Positions 20,206 through 27,928 of a DNA stretch of 29,965 nt are shown one piece after another. The notes beneath the pieces are model-generated. The model saw only the letters and a list, made by a program, of their open reading frames with translations, was not told the DNA's origin and did no database searches. Location of the stretch: contig CAZKKF010000010.1 in assembly GCA_964553285.1 (NCBI GenBank), positions 1 to 29,965 on the forward strand, written 5' to 3'. Positions within the stretch are counted from its first letter, which is position 1. Each line of letters opens with the position of its first letter. Both the position numbers and the translations under genes were made by a program. Source of the DNA: CAZKKF01 sp964553285. Its GTDB lineage: Bacteria > Patescibacteriota > Minisyncoccia > Phycocordibacterales > Zambryskibacteraceae.

Positions 20206-21231
20206 ATGAGCAAGACAAAGTTTCAGATTGCTTTTTTTATCTCCCTTGCCGTGGGCGTTCTTGTTTTGAATACTTTTATATTCTTTCCGTATCTGTCTGT
20301 TCTTTTTGTGGCTCTGGTTTTGGCGGTGGTGTTTGAGCCCATGCACGAGTATTTTGCCGCAAGCCTCAAGGGTCGGCGCACGCTTTCTTCTTTGGTGTCC
20401 GTGCTTATCATTTTGTTTTTTGTGCTGATGCCACTGGCGGGTCTTGCCCTTGTTCTCGTGGCCGAATCGGCAGACATTTACGGTTTTCTTGCCAACCGCA
20501 ATATTACCGTGGATGGCATAACCTCTTTTTTGTCATCCCTTTTGCCTGAAGGCGTGGCATTGCCGAGCATAGATTTGGCCGCCTACGGCGGCGCCATATC
20601 CGGCTGGGTGGTGCGCAGTTTCTCGGGTATTCTTAGCGGCTTTGCTTCGCTTCTTCTGGGTACTTTGCTGGTGGTGCTCGCCTTGTTTTATTTTTTCAGG
20701 GACGGCAAGCGTTTTCTTGCAGGTCTGGTGGAGCTTAGCCCTCTCGGGTCCCAACACAACGCGACCATAGTTGAATCCATCAAAAGAGCCGTGTCTTCGG
20801 TGGTGCGGGGCAACCTGGTGGTTGCCATGATCCAGGGTATTATGTCCGGAGTGGGTTATTTGATTTTTGGCGTGCCTTCGCCGGTGTTGCTCGGTTTTTT
20901 TGCCGCCCTCTCGGCCCTCATTCCGTTTATAGGCACTTCTGTCGTTTCGGGTCTTGCTGCTCTCTATCTGCTTCTTTCGGGTTCGCCCGCCGCCGCTTTG
21001 GGCCTTGTCCTTTGGAGCGTCATTGCCGTGGGCCTTGTTGATAATCTTGTTGCACCCATTCTTATCAACAGGGGCGTTAAGATACATCCGTTCCTTATAT
21101 TGCTGTCGGTTCTGGGCGGACTTTCTCTGTACGGGCCGGTGGGTTTTATTGCAGGTCCGGTATCCCTGGCCCTGCTTTTTGCCATGAAAGATATTTACAA
21201 GGAGTTCGCTTCTTCCAATGGAAATAAATGA
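20206..21231 (+). CDS. AI-2E family transporter (PerM/YdiK-like)
   Basis: 341 residues with about 7-8 membrane segments. The family hallmarks are the N-terminal pair of helices, a soluble segment (about 90-125), 'LLVVLALFYFFRDGKRF', 'VVRGNLVVAMIQGIMSGVGYLIFGVPSPVLLGFFAALSALIPFIGTSVV' and the C-terminal 'VDNLVAPILINRGVKIHPFLILLSVLGGLSLYGPVGFIAGPV'. Members include autoinducer-2 exporters and Na+/H+ antiporters, so the substrate cannot be set from sequence. The start ATG 20206 is chosen because the -10 box excludes GTG 20188. It ends in an ATGA overlap with the MYG1-like gene, so the two form an operon. Confidence 0.9.
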   Translation: MSKTKFQIAFFISLAVGVLVLNTFIFFPYLSVLFVALVLAVVFEPMHEYFAASLKGRRTLSSLVSVLIILFFVLMPLAGLALVLVAESADIYGFLANRNITVDGITSFLSSLLPEGVALPSIDLAAYGGAISGWVVRSFSGILSGFASLLLGTLLVVLALFYFFRDGKRFLAGLVELSPLGSQHNATIVESIKRAVSSVVRGNLVVAMIQGIMSGVGYLIFGVPSPVLLGFFAALSALIPFIGTSVVSGLAALYLLLSGSPAAALGLVLWSVIAVGLVDNLVAPILINRGVKIHPFLILLSVLGGLSLYGPVGFIAGPVSLALLFAMKDIYKEFASSNGNK

Positions 21232-22124
21232 AAGAGGAAAACAAAAAAATCATAGTAACGCATGACTCCAGTTTTCATACCGATGACACTTTTGCGGTGG
21301 CGGTGCTCCTTATGATGTATCCGCAGGCCGAGGTGATGCGGAGCCGCGACCCGGAAGCGGCCAAGAGGGCCGATTTTGTAGTGGATGTGGGGTTGGAGCA
21401 TGATCCTGTAAGAGGCCTGTTTGATCACCACCAGCCTGGCGGTGCAGGCGAGAGGCCGAACGGCATTCCTTATGCTTCTTTCGGCCTGGTTTGGAAAGAG
21501 TTCGGGGCGAATCTTGCTGGAGGGAAGAGGGAGGCCGAGGTGGTGGACAGAAGACTTGCTCAGCCCATTGATGCCCACGACAACGGACTGGCTATTGCTG
21601 AATATAATTTTGAAAATATACGCGAATATACTATTGGCGACTTTTTGTATTCTTTTTTGGCCGCGGGCGCGCAGAAACCGGATGAGCTATACGAGGTGTT
21701 TATGCATAATGTCGGTCTTGCGAAGGGTTTGCTTGAACGCGAAATAATCAATGCCAAGGACTATGTGCAGGGTGTGGAGATAATAAAAAAATGCTACGAC
21801 CAGAGCGATGACAAGCGCATCATTGAAATACCCGGTGAAGGATTGCCGTGGCAGGATGTCTTTGCCAAACTGCCGGAGCCGCTTTTTGTTGTCTATCCTC
21901 GCAGGGACGGTATGTGGGGTATAAGGGCGATGCCTGATAAGACGAAGCCGTACGGGTTTAACAGGAAAGACCTGCCTTCGGCATGGGGAGGCCGGGCAGG
22001 GGAAGAACTCGCAAATATAACGGGAGTCAAGGATGCCAAATTCGCCCACAGGGCCCTTTTCATGGCCGCCGCCTTGAGCAAGGAGGGTGCTTTGGAGCTT
22101 GCCCGCATCGCTCTCAAGGACTAA
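21228..22124 (+). CDS. MYG1-family (UPF0160) metal-dependent hydrolase
   Basis: 298 residues. The family start is clear: 'IIVTHDSSFHTDDTFAVAVLLMMYP' (about 9-33; His and Asp ligands), then 'VVDVGLEHDPVRGLFDHHQPGG' with a DHH motif, 'IDAHDNGLA' and 'DAKFAHRALFMAAALSKEGALELARIAL'. Human MYG1 is a 3'-5' RNA exonuclease of the DHH type; bacterial members are poorly studied, so an RNase or phosphoesterase function is inferred. All DHH-type ligands look present. The gene overlaps the AI-2E-like stop by ATGA and has no Shine-Dalgarno; the start is fixed by that overlap. Confidence 0.9.
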   Translation: MKEENKKIIVTHDSSFHTDDTFAVAVLLMMYPQAEVMRSRDPEAAKRADFVVDVGLEHDPVRGLFDHHQPGGAGERPNGIPYASFGLVWKEFGANLAGGKREAEVVDRRLAQPIDAHDNGLAIAEYNFENIREYTIGDFLYSFLAAGAQKPDELYEVFMHNVGLAKGLLEREIINAKDYVQGVEIIKKCYDQSDDKRIIEIPGEGLPWQDVFAKLPEPLFVVYPRRDGMWGIRAMPDKTKPYGFNRKDLPSAWGGRAGEELANITGVKDAKFAHRALFMAAALSKEGALELARIALKD

Positions 22125-22177
22125 GCGGGAAGCGGGAAAGTAATCCTCTTGTGTGATAGAGTGGTGGGGCTAAAACC

Positions 22178-23158
22178 ATGTTGGTAGACGAAATAACAAT
22201 ACGTGCCAAAGCCGGCCGCGGCGGGAACGGCATCGTGGCCTGGAAACACGAAAAGGGCAAGGAGTTTATGGGCCCGGGCGGCGGTGATGGCGGCAGGGGC
22301 GGCAATGTCTATGTCGAGGGTGTTTCCGATATAGGAATTCTCGCCAAATACCGCAATGTCAAAGAGATAGCGGCCGGAGACGGCGAATCGGGGCAGAACT
22401 TTTCTCGTACCGGAAAATCTGGCGAAGATGCCGTTTTTTTGGTGCCTGTGGGCGCTGTTATTACCAACCTTTCTACGGGTGAGAGAAAGGAGATTATTAC
22501 GGCGGGAGAGAAGGTGCTGGTTCTATCAGGAGGGGAAGGCGGCTTGGGCAACGAGCGCTTCAAGAGTTCCAGAAATACCAGCCCGAAGCAATCTACTCCG
22601 GGCCTGGATGGCGAAGAAGCGGATATTTCCATTGAGCTTTTGATGATAGCCGATGTGGGACTGGTTGGCCTGCCAAATGCTGGCAAATCAAGCATTTTGA
22701 ATGCCCTGACCAAATCGGCCGCCAAAATAGGCAATTATCCATTTACCACCCTGGAGCCAAACCTGGGTGCCTATCACGGTCTTATCATTGCCGACATTCC
22801 GGGTCTTATAGAAGGCGCTTCGGGGGGCAAGGGTTTGGGAGACAAGTTTTTAAGGCACATCAAGCGTACTCGTCTTTTGGTGTATTGTGTTTCCTCGGAG
22901 CTTCCTGATCCGGTGAAGGGTTTTGAGGTGGTAAAAAACGAGCTTTTGACCTACGACAAGGCTCTTCTTGATAGGCCCTTTATCATTGCTCTTACCAAAA
23001 CCGACCTGCTGTCTTCACCTGAAGATATAAAAAGTCTGGTTGCCGGCCTGTCTAGCCTTGGCAAAGTAGTGCCGGTTTCCATCTTGGACGAACCTTCTCT
23101 GAAAGCTCTGGGCGATGCCATAACCTCTGCTGCAAGGAATGGGGATTTGGCCGAATAG
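22178..23158 (+). CDS. obgE: GTPase Obg/CgtA
   Basis: 326 residues. The Gly-rich Obg domain fills residues 1-157 (VDEITIRAKAGRGGNGIVAW, GPGGGDGGRGGNV, LSGGEGGLGNERFKSS). The G domain follows: P-loop GLPNAGKS (164-171), switch 'NYPFTTLEPNLG', DIPG (206-209) and TKTD for guanine (about 270-273). The C-terminal OCT domain of longer Obg proteins is missing, as in many short Obg homologues. Obg assists large-subunit assembly and the stringent response. It follows the MYG1-like gene by 53 bp. The upstream 'ggtgggg' does not match a Shine-Dalgarno well. Confidence 0.96.
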   Translation: MLVDEITIRAKAGRGGNGIVAWKHEKGKEFMGPGGGDGGRGGNVYVEGVSDIGILAKYRNVKEIAAGDGESGQNFSRTGKSGEDAVFLVPVGAVITNLSTGERKEIITAGEKVLVLSGGEGGLGNERFKSSRNTSPKQSTPGLDGEEADISIELLMIADVGLVGLPNAGKSSILNALTKSAAKIGNYPFTTLEPNLGAYHGLIIADIPGLIEGASGGKGLGDKFLRHIKRTRLLVYCVSSELPDPVKGFEVVKNELLTYDKALLDRPFIIALTKTDLLSSPEDIKSLVAGLSSLGKVVPVSILDEPSLKALGDAITSAARNGDLAE

Positions 23159-23177
23159 CATTTGGGCTTATGTTTGA

Positions 23178-23183
23178 TATAAT
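23178..23183 (+). promoter_or_regulatory. -10 box of gatB
   Basis: TATAAT 12 nt before the ATG at 23196. The mRNA would start near 23190, so the GGGGG at 23187-23191 overlaps the transcription start and is mostly not in the leader. Confidence 0.6.
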
Positions 23184-23195
23184 AAGGGGGATATT

Positions 23196-24605
23196 ATGAA
23201 GTTTTATCCGCGCATAGGCTTGGAGATTCACGCGGAACTAACCACTCGCACAAAGTGTTTTTGCGACTGCAAAAACGATCCGGACGAAGTTCGTCCGAAT
23301 ATTAATATATGCCCCGTGTGCATGGGCTATCCCGGTACGCTCCCTGTGCCAAACAAGCAGGCGGTAAAGCATGTGCTTACTCTGGGAGTTGCTATAGACG
23401 GCAAACTGGCCGATTTTACCGAGTTTGACCGCAAGCACTACTTTTATCCGGACATTCCAAAAGGCTACCAGATAAGCCAGTACAAATATCCTCTTGTATC
23501 GGGAGGCTCTCTTTCCGGCGTTCCTATAACGCGCGTGCATCTGGAAGAAGATACTGCGCGCTCCCAGCACCAGAGCGACGGATCAAGCCTTATAGATTTC
23601 AACCGTTCTGGCGTGCCTCTGATGGAGCTTGTTACTGAACCCACCATTGTCTCGGGCGAAGAGGCCTCTGCCTTCGGCAAAGAGTTTCAGTTGCTTATTC
23701 AGACCTTGAAGATTGGCTACGCAAACCTGGAAAAAGGGGAGATGAGGGTGGAGGCCAACATTTCGGTTTCCGACAAAGAAGACGGTTTTGGTACCAAGGT
23801 GGAAATAAAGAACCTCAATTCCTTCCGCGCCGTTGAGAAAGCTATAGACTATGAGATAGAGCGCCAGAGCAAATTGCTTGAAGCCGGAGAGAAGGTGTCG
23901 CAGGAGACGCGCGGCTGGGACGACAAGAAGGGAGTCACTTTTTCGCAAAGGAGCAAAGAGGACTCGCATGACTACCGTTACTTCCCGGATCCGGATATTC
24001 CAAAACTGAAGCTTAGCGAAATGGGGGAGTTCTCAAGAGAAGCCATCCTTTCCTCTCTGCCGGAATTGCCGTCCGCCAAGAGAGAGCGTCTGGCCTCTCT
24101 TGGGTTAAAGTCCGCCGATGCCGAGGTGTTGGTGCGCGACCGGAATCTGCTTTCATACTTTGACGAATTCGCCGGCATCGCCATGGGGGACAGGGAGCTT
24201 GTCCTGCTCGGTGTCAATTATCTTCTCACCGACATATTGCCCTTGAGAGAAAGCAATCCTGGTTGGCAGGACAACATGACACCCGCAGTTCTCCGCTCTC
24301 TCGTAGCTCTTATAAAAGAAGGAGTCCTGTCATCAAGGGGTGCAAAAAATGTAATATCAATAATTGTTGAACACGGTGGAGATCCTGCCGATGTCGCAAA
24401 GAGGGAAGGTTTGATACAGCAGTCGGACGATTCGTTTACCGAAGAGTTGGTTTCAAAAATAATAAAATCTTTCCCGGAAGCGGTTGAAGAGTATAAATCC
24501 GGCAAGACAGCCTCTCTGCAATTTTTGATAGGCCAGGCAATGAAGGAGAGCAAGGGGAGCGGCAACCCCGCCAAGCTCAGGGAGTTTTTCGTTAAAGCTC
24601 TGTAA
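23196..24605 (+). CDS. gatB: Asp-tRNA(Asn)/Glu-tRNA(Gln) amidotransferase subunit B
   Basis: 469 residues, the normal length. The kinase-like GatB_N domain has 'IGLEIHAELTTRTKCFCDC' and 'CPVCMGYPGTLPVPN' (Cys pairs that bind zinc), 'FDRKHYFYPDIPKGYQISQYKYPL', 'HLEEDTARSQH', 'FNRSGVPLMELVTEP' and 'DYRYFPDPDIP'. The C-terminal part is the GatB_Yqey domain that contacts tRNA. With GatA and GatC it converts mischarged Glu-tRNA(Gln) or Asp-tRNA(Asn) to the amide forms; gatA and gatC are not in the window. It stands as a single transcription unit with its own -10 box and a terminator overlapping its 3' end. Confidence 0.97.
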   Translation: MKFYPRIGLEIHAELTTRTKCFCDCKNDPDEVRPNINICPVCMGYPGTLPVPNKQAVKHVLTLGVAIDGKLADFTEFDRKHYFYPDIPKGYQISQYKYPLVSGGSLSGVPITRVHLEEDTARSQHQSDGSSLIDFNRSGVPLMELVTEPTIVSGEEASAFGKEFQLLIQTLKIGYANLEKGEMRVEANISVSDKEDGFGTKVEIKNLNSFRAVEKAIDYEIERQSKLLEAGEKVSQETRGWDDKKGVTFSQRSKEDSHDYRYFPDPDIPKLKLSEMGEFSREAILSSLPELPSAKRERLASLGLKSADAEVLVRDRNLLSYFDEFAGIAMGDRELVLLGVNYLLTDILPLRESNPGWQDNMTPAVLRSLVALIKEGVLSSRGAKNVISIIVEHGGDPADVAKREGLIQQSDDSFTEELVSKIIKSFPEAVEEYKSGKTASLQFLIGQAMKESKGSGNPAKLREFFVKAL

Positions 24606-24640
24606 AAGTAAACCCCCGTTCTACGCGGGGGTTTACTTTT
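24604..24640. terminator. Bidirectional terminator between gatB and the HTH gene
   Basis: A 14-bp perfect stem (24604-24617 with 24627-24640) with A-rich and T-rich flanks on both sides; it serves gatB and the convergent minus-strand gene. Confidence 0.9.
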
Positions 24641-24646
24641 GGTTAC

Positions 24647-24883
24647 TCAATCTTCGCTTCTTACCATCAGTTTTCTTATCTTTTTTCGGGCGTTGGATTT
24701 GGCTTCTCCTCCCAGTTCTATGTCGTCAAGAATCCTCTGCAAATCTGTCAAGCGATAAACACGGTAGTTATTCATGGGGTGGCGCATGGCCGGAAACTTG
24801 CCGGACTTGTCCCAATTCCTCAAAGTCAGGGGAGAAACTCCCAAAAGAGTGGATGCTTGCTTGATTGTTATATATTGCGACAT
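24647..24883 (-). CDS. MerR-like helix-turn-helix protein
   Basis: 78 residues starting MSQYITIKQASTLLGVSPLTLRNW; an upstream in-frame extension has no similarity and passes the -10 box, so it is excluded. 'ITIKQASTLLGVSPLTLRNWDKSGKFPAMRHPMNNYRVYRLTDLQRIL' is the MerR/BldC/excisionase-type winged helix. The rest is a short basic helix (KSNARKKIRKLM). With no effector domain it resembles BldC-like regulators or phage excisionases; no integrase is nearby, so a chromosomal regulator is preferred. It could control the divergent surface-protein genes starting at 25131, which share its 250-bp promoter region. Confidence 0.85.
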   Translation of the reverse strand: MSQYITIKQASTLLGVSPLTLRNWDKSGKFPAMRHPMNNYRVYRLTDLQRILDDIELGGEAKSNARKKIRKLMVRSED

Positions 24884-24896
24884 AGGCCTAATAACT

Positions 24897-24902
24897 ACTA
24901 TA
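24897..24902 (-). promoter_or_regulatory. -10 box of the MerR-like gene
   Basis: On the minus strand TATAGT lies 13 nt before the ATG at 24883, predicting a leader of about 7 nt. Confidence 0.5.
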
Positions 24903-24959
24903 AACCTTAATAAACCTGTACCAGTAATTATAATGGAATATAAAGGTTTGCATATCTTC

Positions 24960-25087
24960 TTATCCACATTCTTTTTGTTCAATAAAAGTTAGCCGATATA
25001 TTTTTGCACGTCTTATTTTTGAACCGAGATCGGGCTCTTTATTTGAGCCTGATAAATAGCCCTAATTTAAGGCCTGCTTTATCCACA
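24960..25087 (+). promoter_or_regulatory. Two perfect DnaA boxes in an AT-rich intergenic region
   Basis: TTATCCACA occurs at 24960-24968 and 25079-25087, same orientation, 119 bp apart, between divergent genes. The region also holds a TTTTTGCA and a 5-bp GGCTC/GAGCC hairpin near 25033-25049. It could be a DnaA-regulated promoter region or part of an origin. Confidence 0.55.
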
Positions 25088-25117
25088 TGCTTACGGATAT
25101 TTAAAGTGCCCTCCCGA

Positions 25118-25123
25118 TATAAT
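25118..25123 (+). promoter_or_regulatory. -10 box of a leaderless GTG gene
   Basis: TATAAT ends seven nt before the GTG at 25131; a GTG at the very 5' end of the mRNA is expected. Confidence 0.7.
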
Positions 25124-25130
25124 TTTTGTC

Positions 25131-26324
25131 GTGAACAACGATCTTTTCTTTGACGGAAAAAAGTACATCTCGTCCAAACGAGTCAGCGAAATAACTGGCT
25201 ACACTTCGGACTATATTGGCGAGCTATGCCGAGATGGCCGTCTTGATTGCCGCATGGTTGGACGTGCATGGTTTGTGACTGTTGAGTCGGTCAAGGGGCA
25301 TCAGTCTTCTGCCGTCATAGCGCCCGATACGCAGAAAGGCAATTCTGCGGTATCGAAGACGGCTCTCCCTTCGTCCGCAATTCTCACTGATGAAGTCTTT
25401 TCCCGGGCGGTAGTGGAGCCTTCCTTGCCGCGCGCCAGAGCTTTGCGCGACGCCCCTTCTTCTCCCGCGAGCACTTCCAAAGGCGAATTTTTCTTTGACG
25501 GCAAAAGATACGTTTCCTCCAAGCGTGCAAGCCGTCTGACCGGCTATGCCAGGGACTATATTGGCGAGCTATGCCGAGATGGCCGTCTTGATTGCCGCAT
25601 GGTTGGACGTGCATGGTTTGTGACTGTTGAGTCTATAAAAAGCCACCAGAAGAGCAGCTTGGCAAAAACACCGGTATCTTCTGCGAGTGTTACCACAAGT
25701 TCCGTTGTGCCGGTATCTTCTGTTGCTCCCGTTGCGCCAAAGAGTGTTATCACTCCGGCCAAAGCGCAGGTCTCTTCTTCACCCGCAAAAGTTTTCCCAC
25801 TGCCGGTACTCAACAAAAAAACTTCCGGTTCAGACCAGCCATCCCCGGTGTTTTTGCCGTCAGTGCCTTCTCCGTACACGTCTTCTTTTCGCAAGAGGGC
25901 GGTGGCGGTGCTTGCCGTACTGGTGCTTCTTCTGGGCTCTTACGGAGGCGTGAAGCTGTTCAGGCTTGATCCCGGAGCTTCTCCCGTAGTCAGGACCGAA
26001 TCGCGTAATTTTGCCGTGGACTGGTACCGCTTCATTCAGGGTACCTTCATAGGCATAGGCAAGTTCTTTGCCGAGAGATCCGGCACCGAGCGGTTTGCCA
26101 TAAGCGAGCCTGTTTATACCGACAGGAGGCCCATATCGGAAGGATTGGTGGTGATGCCGGATACGCAGGATGGTCGGGAACAGATAGACAGGATTAGAAA
26201 TGTTTTTTCGGATCAGGTTTCAGTGGCCGAAAACGAAGACGGTATAAGCGGCGTTATCACTCCTGTGTTCAGAAAAGTGGCGGGCGATGACTACCTATAC
26301 GTCATAGTGCCGGTAAACGAATAA
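25131..26324 (+). CDS. Membrane-anchored protein with two HTH-like repeats
   Basis: 397 residues from a GTG. Two near-identical units (about 6-57 and 121-172) read 'FFDGKRYVSSKRASRLTGYARDYIGELCRDGRLDCRMVGRAWFVTVESIKSH', a MerR/excisionase-like helix-turn-helix pattern with 'TGY..DYIGEL' in the recognition region. A Ser/Pro/Val-rich linker (about 173-253) leads to one membrane helix (256-275) and a ~120-residue outside domain of unknown fold. The layout, inside DNA-binding-like domains and an outside domain, suggests a one-component membrane sensor, perhaps for the surface genes downstream; this is inference. The repeats share an 81-bp identical DNA stretch. It is preceded by DnaA boxes and followed after 5 bp by the next gene. 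Confidence 0.8.
   Translation: MNNDLFFDGKKYISSKRVSEITGYTSDYIGELCRDGRLDCRMVGRAWFVTVESVKGHQSSAVIAPDTQKGNSAVSKTALPSSAILTDEVFSRAVVEPSLPRARALRDAPSSPASTSKGEFFFDGKRYVSSKRASRLTGYARDYIGELCRDGRLDCRMVGRAWFVTVESIKSHQKSSLAKTPVSSASVTTSSVVPVSSVAPVAPKSVITPAKAQVSSSPAKVFPLPVLNKKTSGSDQPSPVFLPSVPSPYTSSFRKRAVAVLAVLVLLLGSYGGVKLFRLDPGASPVVRTESRNFAVDWYRFIQGTFIGIGKFFAERSGTERFAISEPVYTDRRPISEGLVVMPDTQDGREQIDRIRNVFSDQVSVAENEDGISGVITPVFRKVAGDDYLYVIVPVNE
25208..25288 (+). repeat. 81-bp perfect direct repeat, copy 1
   Basis: Identical base for base to 25553-25633 and in the same frame (345 bp, 115 codons apart). It encodes the DYIGELCRDGRLDCRMVGRAWFVTVES part of the first HTH-like unit. Confidence 0.97.
25553..25633 (+). 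repeat. 81-bp perfect direct repeat, copy 2
   Basis: Second copy of 25208-25288. The flanking parts of the units have diverged at both DNA and protein level, so identity of this block points to recent gene conversion or duplication. Confidence 0.97.
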
Positions 26325-26329
26325 ATGCC

Positions 26330-27922
26330 ATGAAAAAAATCATTACTCTCATCTTCATAGCGTTTATTGTGCCCGTTGCTTATGCGGAGTCTGCGGATTT
26401 TGTAGTCGGTCCGGCCAAATCAGAGCTCGTCGTGCTTCCCGGGGAAAGCCGCGCATTTGAGTTGGTGCTTGCAAACCGTCTGGGCAGAGATTCCTCCTTC
26501 GCGGTATCGGTGTCTCCTGTTTCTCCGGGGCTCTCCGGCAACGTGGTAGCACTTTCAAAGAATGACGATTTTCTCTATGATGCTTCTCCGTTTATCTCAC
26601 TTCCGGAAACAATATTTGTGGAAAACGGCGAGGCCGCTCCTTTGCGATTTGTTGTGTCTGTGCCGGAAGGTACATTGCCCGGCAGTTACTATGCCGCGAT
26701 ACTCTCGCGTGATTCCGGTACCGGCGCCGTGAGCGCATCCACAGAAATAGGCGCACTGGTGTTTGTCAGGGTGCCTGGTGAAGCTGTGCAGTCCGGCCTT
26801 TTGTCTGATTTTTCTTTGTCCGGCCGCCGATCCTTGTCTGTTGCCGGAGACGTGCAGTTTGACGTTGCTTATCGCAACGAAGGAAATGTTCATGTTAATC
26901 CCTACGGCATCATAGTTATAAAAAACATGTTCGGCCGCGAGGTGGTAGCTGTTCCCATAGAGCCCTGGTTTGTCTTTGGCGAGAGCGAAAGAGTAATAAC
27001 AGCTCATGCAGATATGAGCAGTGCCTTTGGCATATACTCAGCCAATCTTTTTCTCAATCGCGGATACGAGGACGTAATTGACGAATCAAGAGTGTCTTTC
27101 GTGCTCGTGCCCGCCTGGTTCATTGCTTTGCTTGCGGTGTTCGCCGTATTTGCGTTGTCCGTGTTTTCTTCCTCGCGCTTGCGCGCGCCAAAGGTCGCGG
27201 CGGTCATCGTCTTATGTTCTCTGGGGCTTGGAGTTTCCGCCCAAGTGATGCAAAGCGGCGCCTATCGTCTGGACTCGGACTCCGTAAACTTCGGCGGAGG
27301 TTTCTCCCAGTCCGCAAGCTATAACCAGGAGAGCACTATGGGCGAGATAGCCACTGGATATTCCGGCTCCTCAGGCTACAACCTGCATGCCGGCTATCAG
27401 CAAATGAGCGACGTGTTTATCTCCATATCGCCAGCCACGGATATTGTACTTTCTCCGGACCTCGGTTCCACTTCCGAAGGGCTTTCCGATGGCGCTACTT
27501 CGGTTGTGGTTACCACGGACAGTCCCGCCGGGTACGAGATGTTTGTAAGCGCGTCCACGGCACCGGCGCTCTCTTCCGCAGATGATTCTTTTGCCGATTA
27601 TCCGCCTGCGCTTTCGATTCCCGATCTTGTATTCAATAACGCCCCGGCGCAATCCCGCTTCGCATTTTCTCCGTTTGGTTCCGATGTCGTTCAGCGCTTT
27701 CTCAATGACGGAGCGGTGTGCGATGCGGGCGCTCTTTCTGCCCTGGATGAGTGCTGGGACGGACTCGCCGTTGCGCCCGCCCTCATAGCCAAGTCGCTTT
27801 TGCCAAACAACCCCCTGGGCGAAGCGACCACTTTATCTTTTCGCGCCGGTATCGGTGCGGGGAAAGTGCAGACGCCGGGACTTTATGAGGCGGAAGTAGT
27901 GCTTACGGCTATTGCCCTGTAA
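26330..27922 (+). CDS. Exported surface protein, looks like a fusion of two secreted proteins
   Basis: 530 residues. Residues 1-19 are a signal peptide. Residues 20-255 form an ectodomain whose 'SELVVLPGESRAFELVLANRLGRDSSFAVSVSP' and 'NEGNVHVNPYGIIVIKNMFGREV' recall DUF916/WxL-type or COG1470-like beta-sandwich domains. A membrane helix (about 259-283) is followed by RLRAPK and a second signal-like helix (289-303) ending in VSA. The remaining part, 'RLDSDSVNFGGGFSQSASYNQESTMGEIATG', is a Gly/Ser-rich secreted segment of a type common in CPR genomes, then another beta-rich domain to the end. It lies 5 bp after the HTH-membrane gene and 6 bp before the next one, with no Shine-Dalgarno. Function: probably cell-surface structure or adhesion. 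Confidence 0.75.
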   Translation: MKKIITLIFIAFIVPVAYAESADFVVGPAKSELVVLPGESRAFELVLANRLGRDSSFAVSVSPVSPGLSGNVVALSKNDDFLYDASPFISLPETIFVENGEAAPLRFVVSVPEGTLPGSYYAAILSRDSGTGAVSASTEIGALVFVRVPGEAVQSGLLSDFSLSGRRSLSVAGDVQFDVAYRNEGNVHVNPYGIIVIKNMFGREVVAVPIEPWFVFGESERVITAHADMSSAFGIYSANLFLNRGYEDVIDESRVSFVLVPAWFIALLAVFAVFALSVFSSSRLRAPKVAAVIVLCSLGLGVSAQVMQSGAYRLDSDSVNFGGGFSQSASYNQESTMGEIATGYSGSSGYNLHAGYQQMSDVFISISPATDIVLSPDLGSTSEGLSDGATSVVVTTDSPAGYEMFVSASTAPALSSADDSFADYPPALSIPDLVFNNAPAQSRFAFSPFGSDVVQRFLNDGAVCDAGALSALDECWDGLAVAPALIAKSLLPNNPLGEATTLSFRAGIGAGKVQTPGLYEAEVVLTAIAL

Positions 27923-27928
27923 AAAAAC

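Noticed and set aside
24884..24982. 33-residue N-terminal extension of the MerR-like protein
   Set aside because: The extension crosses the -10 box and shows no similarity; the HTH domain starts right after the internal Met.
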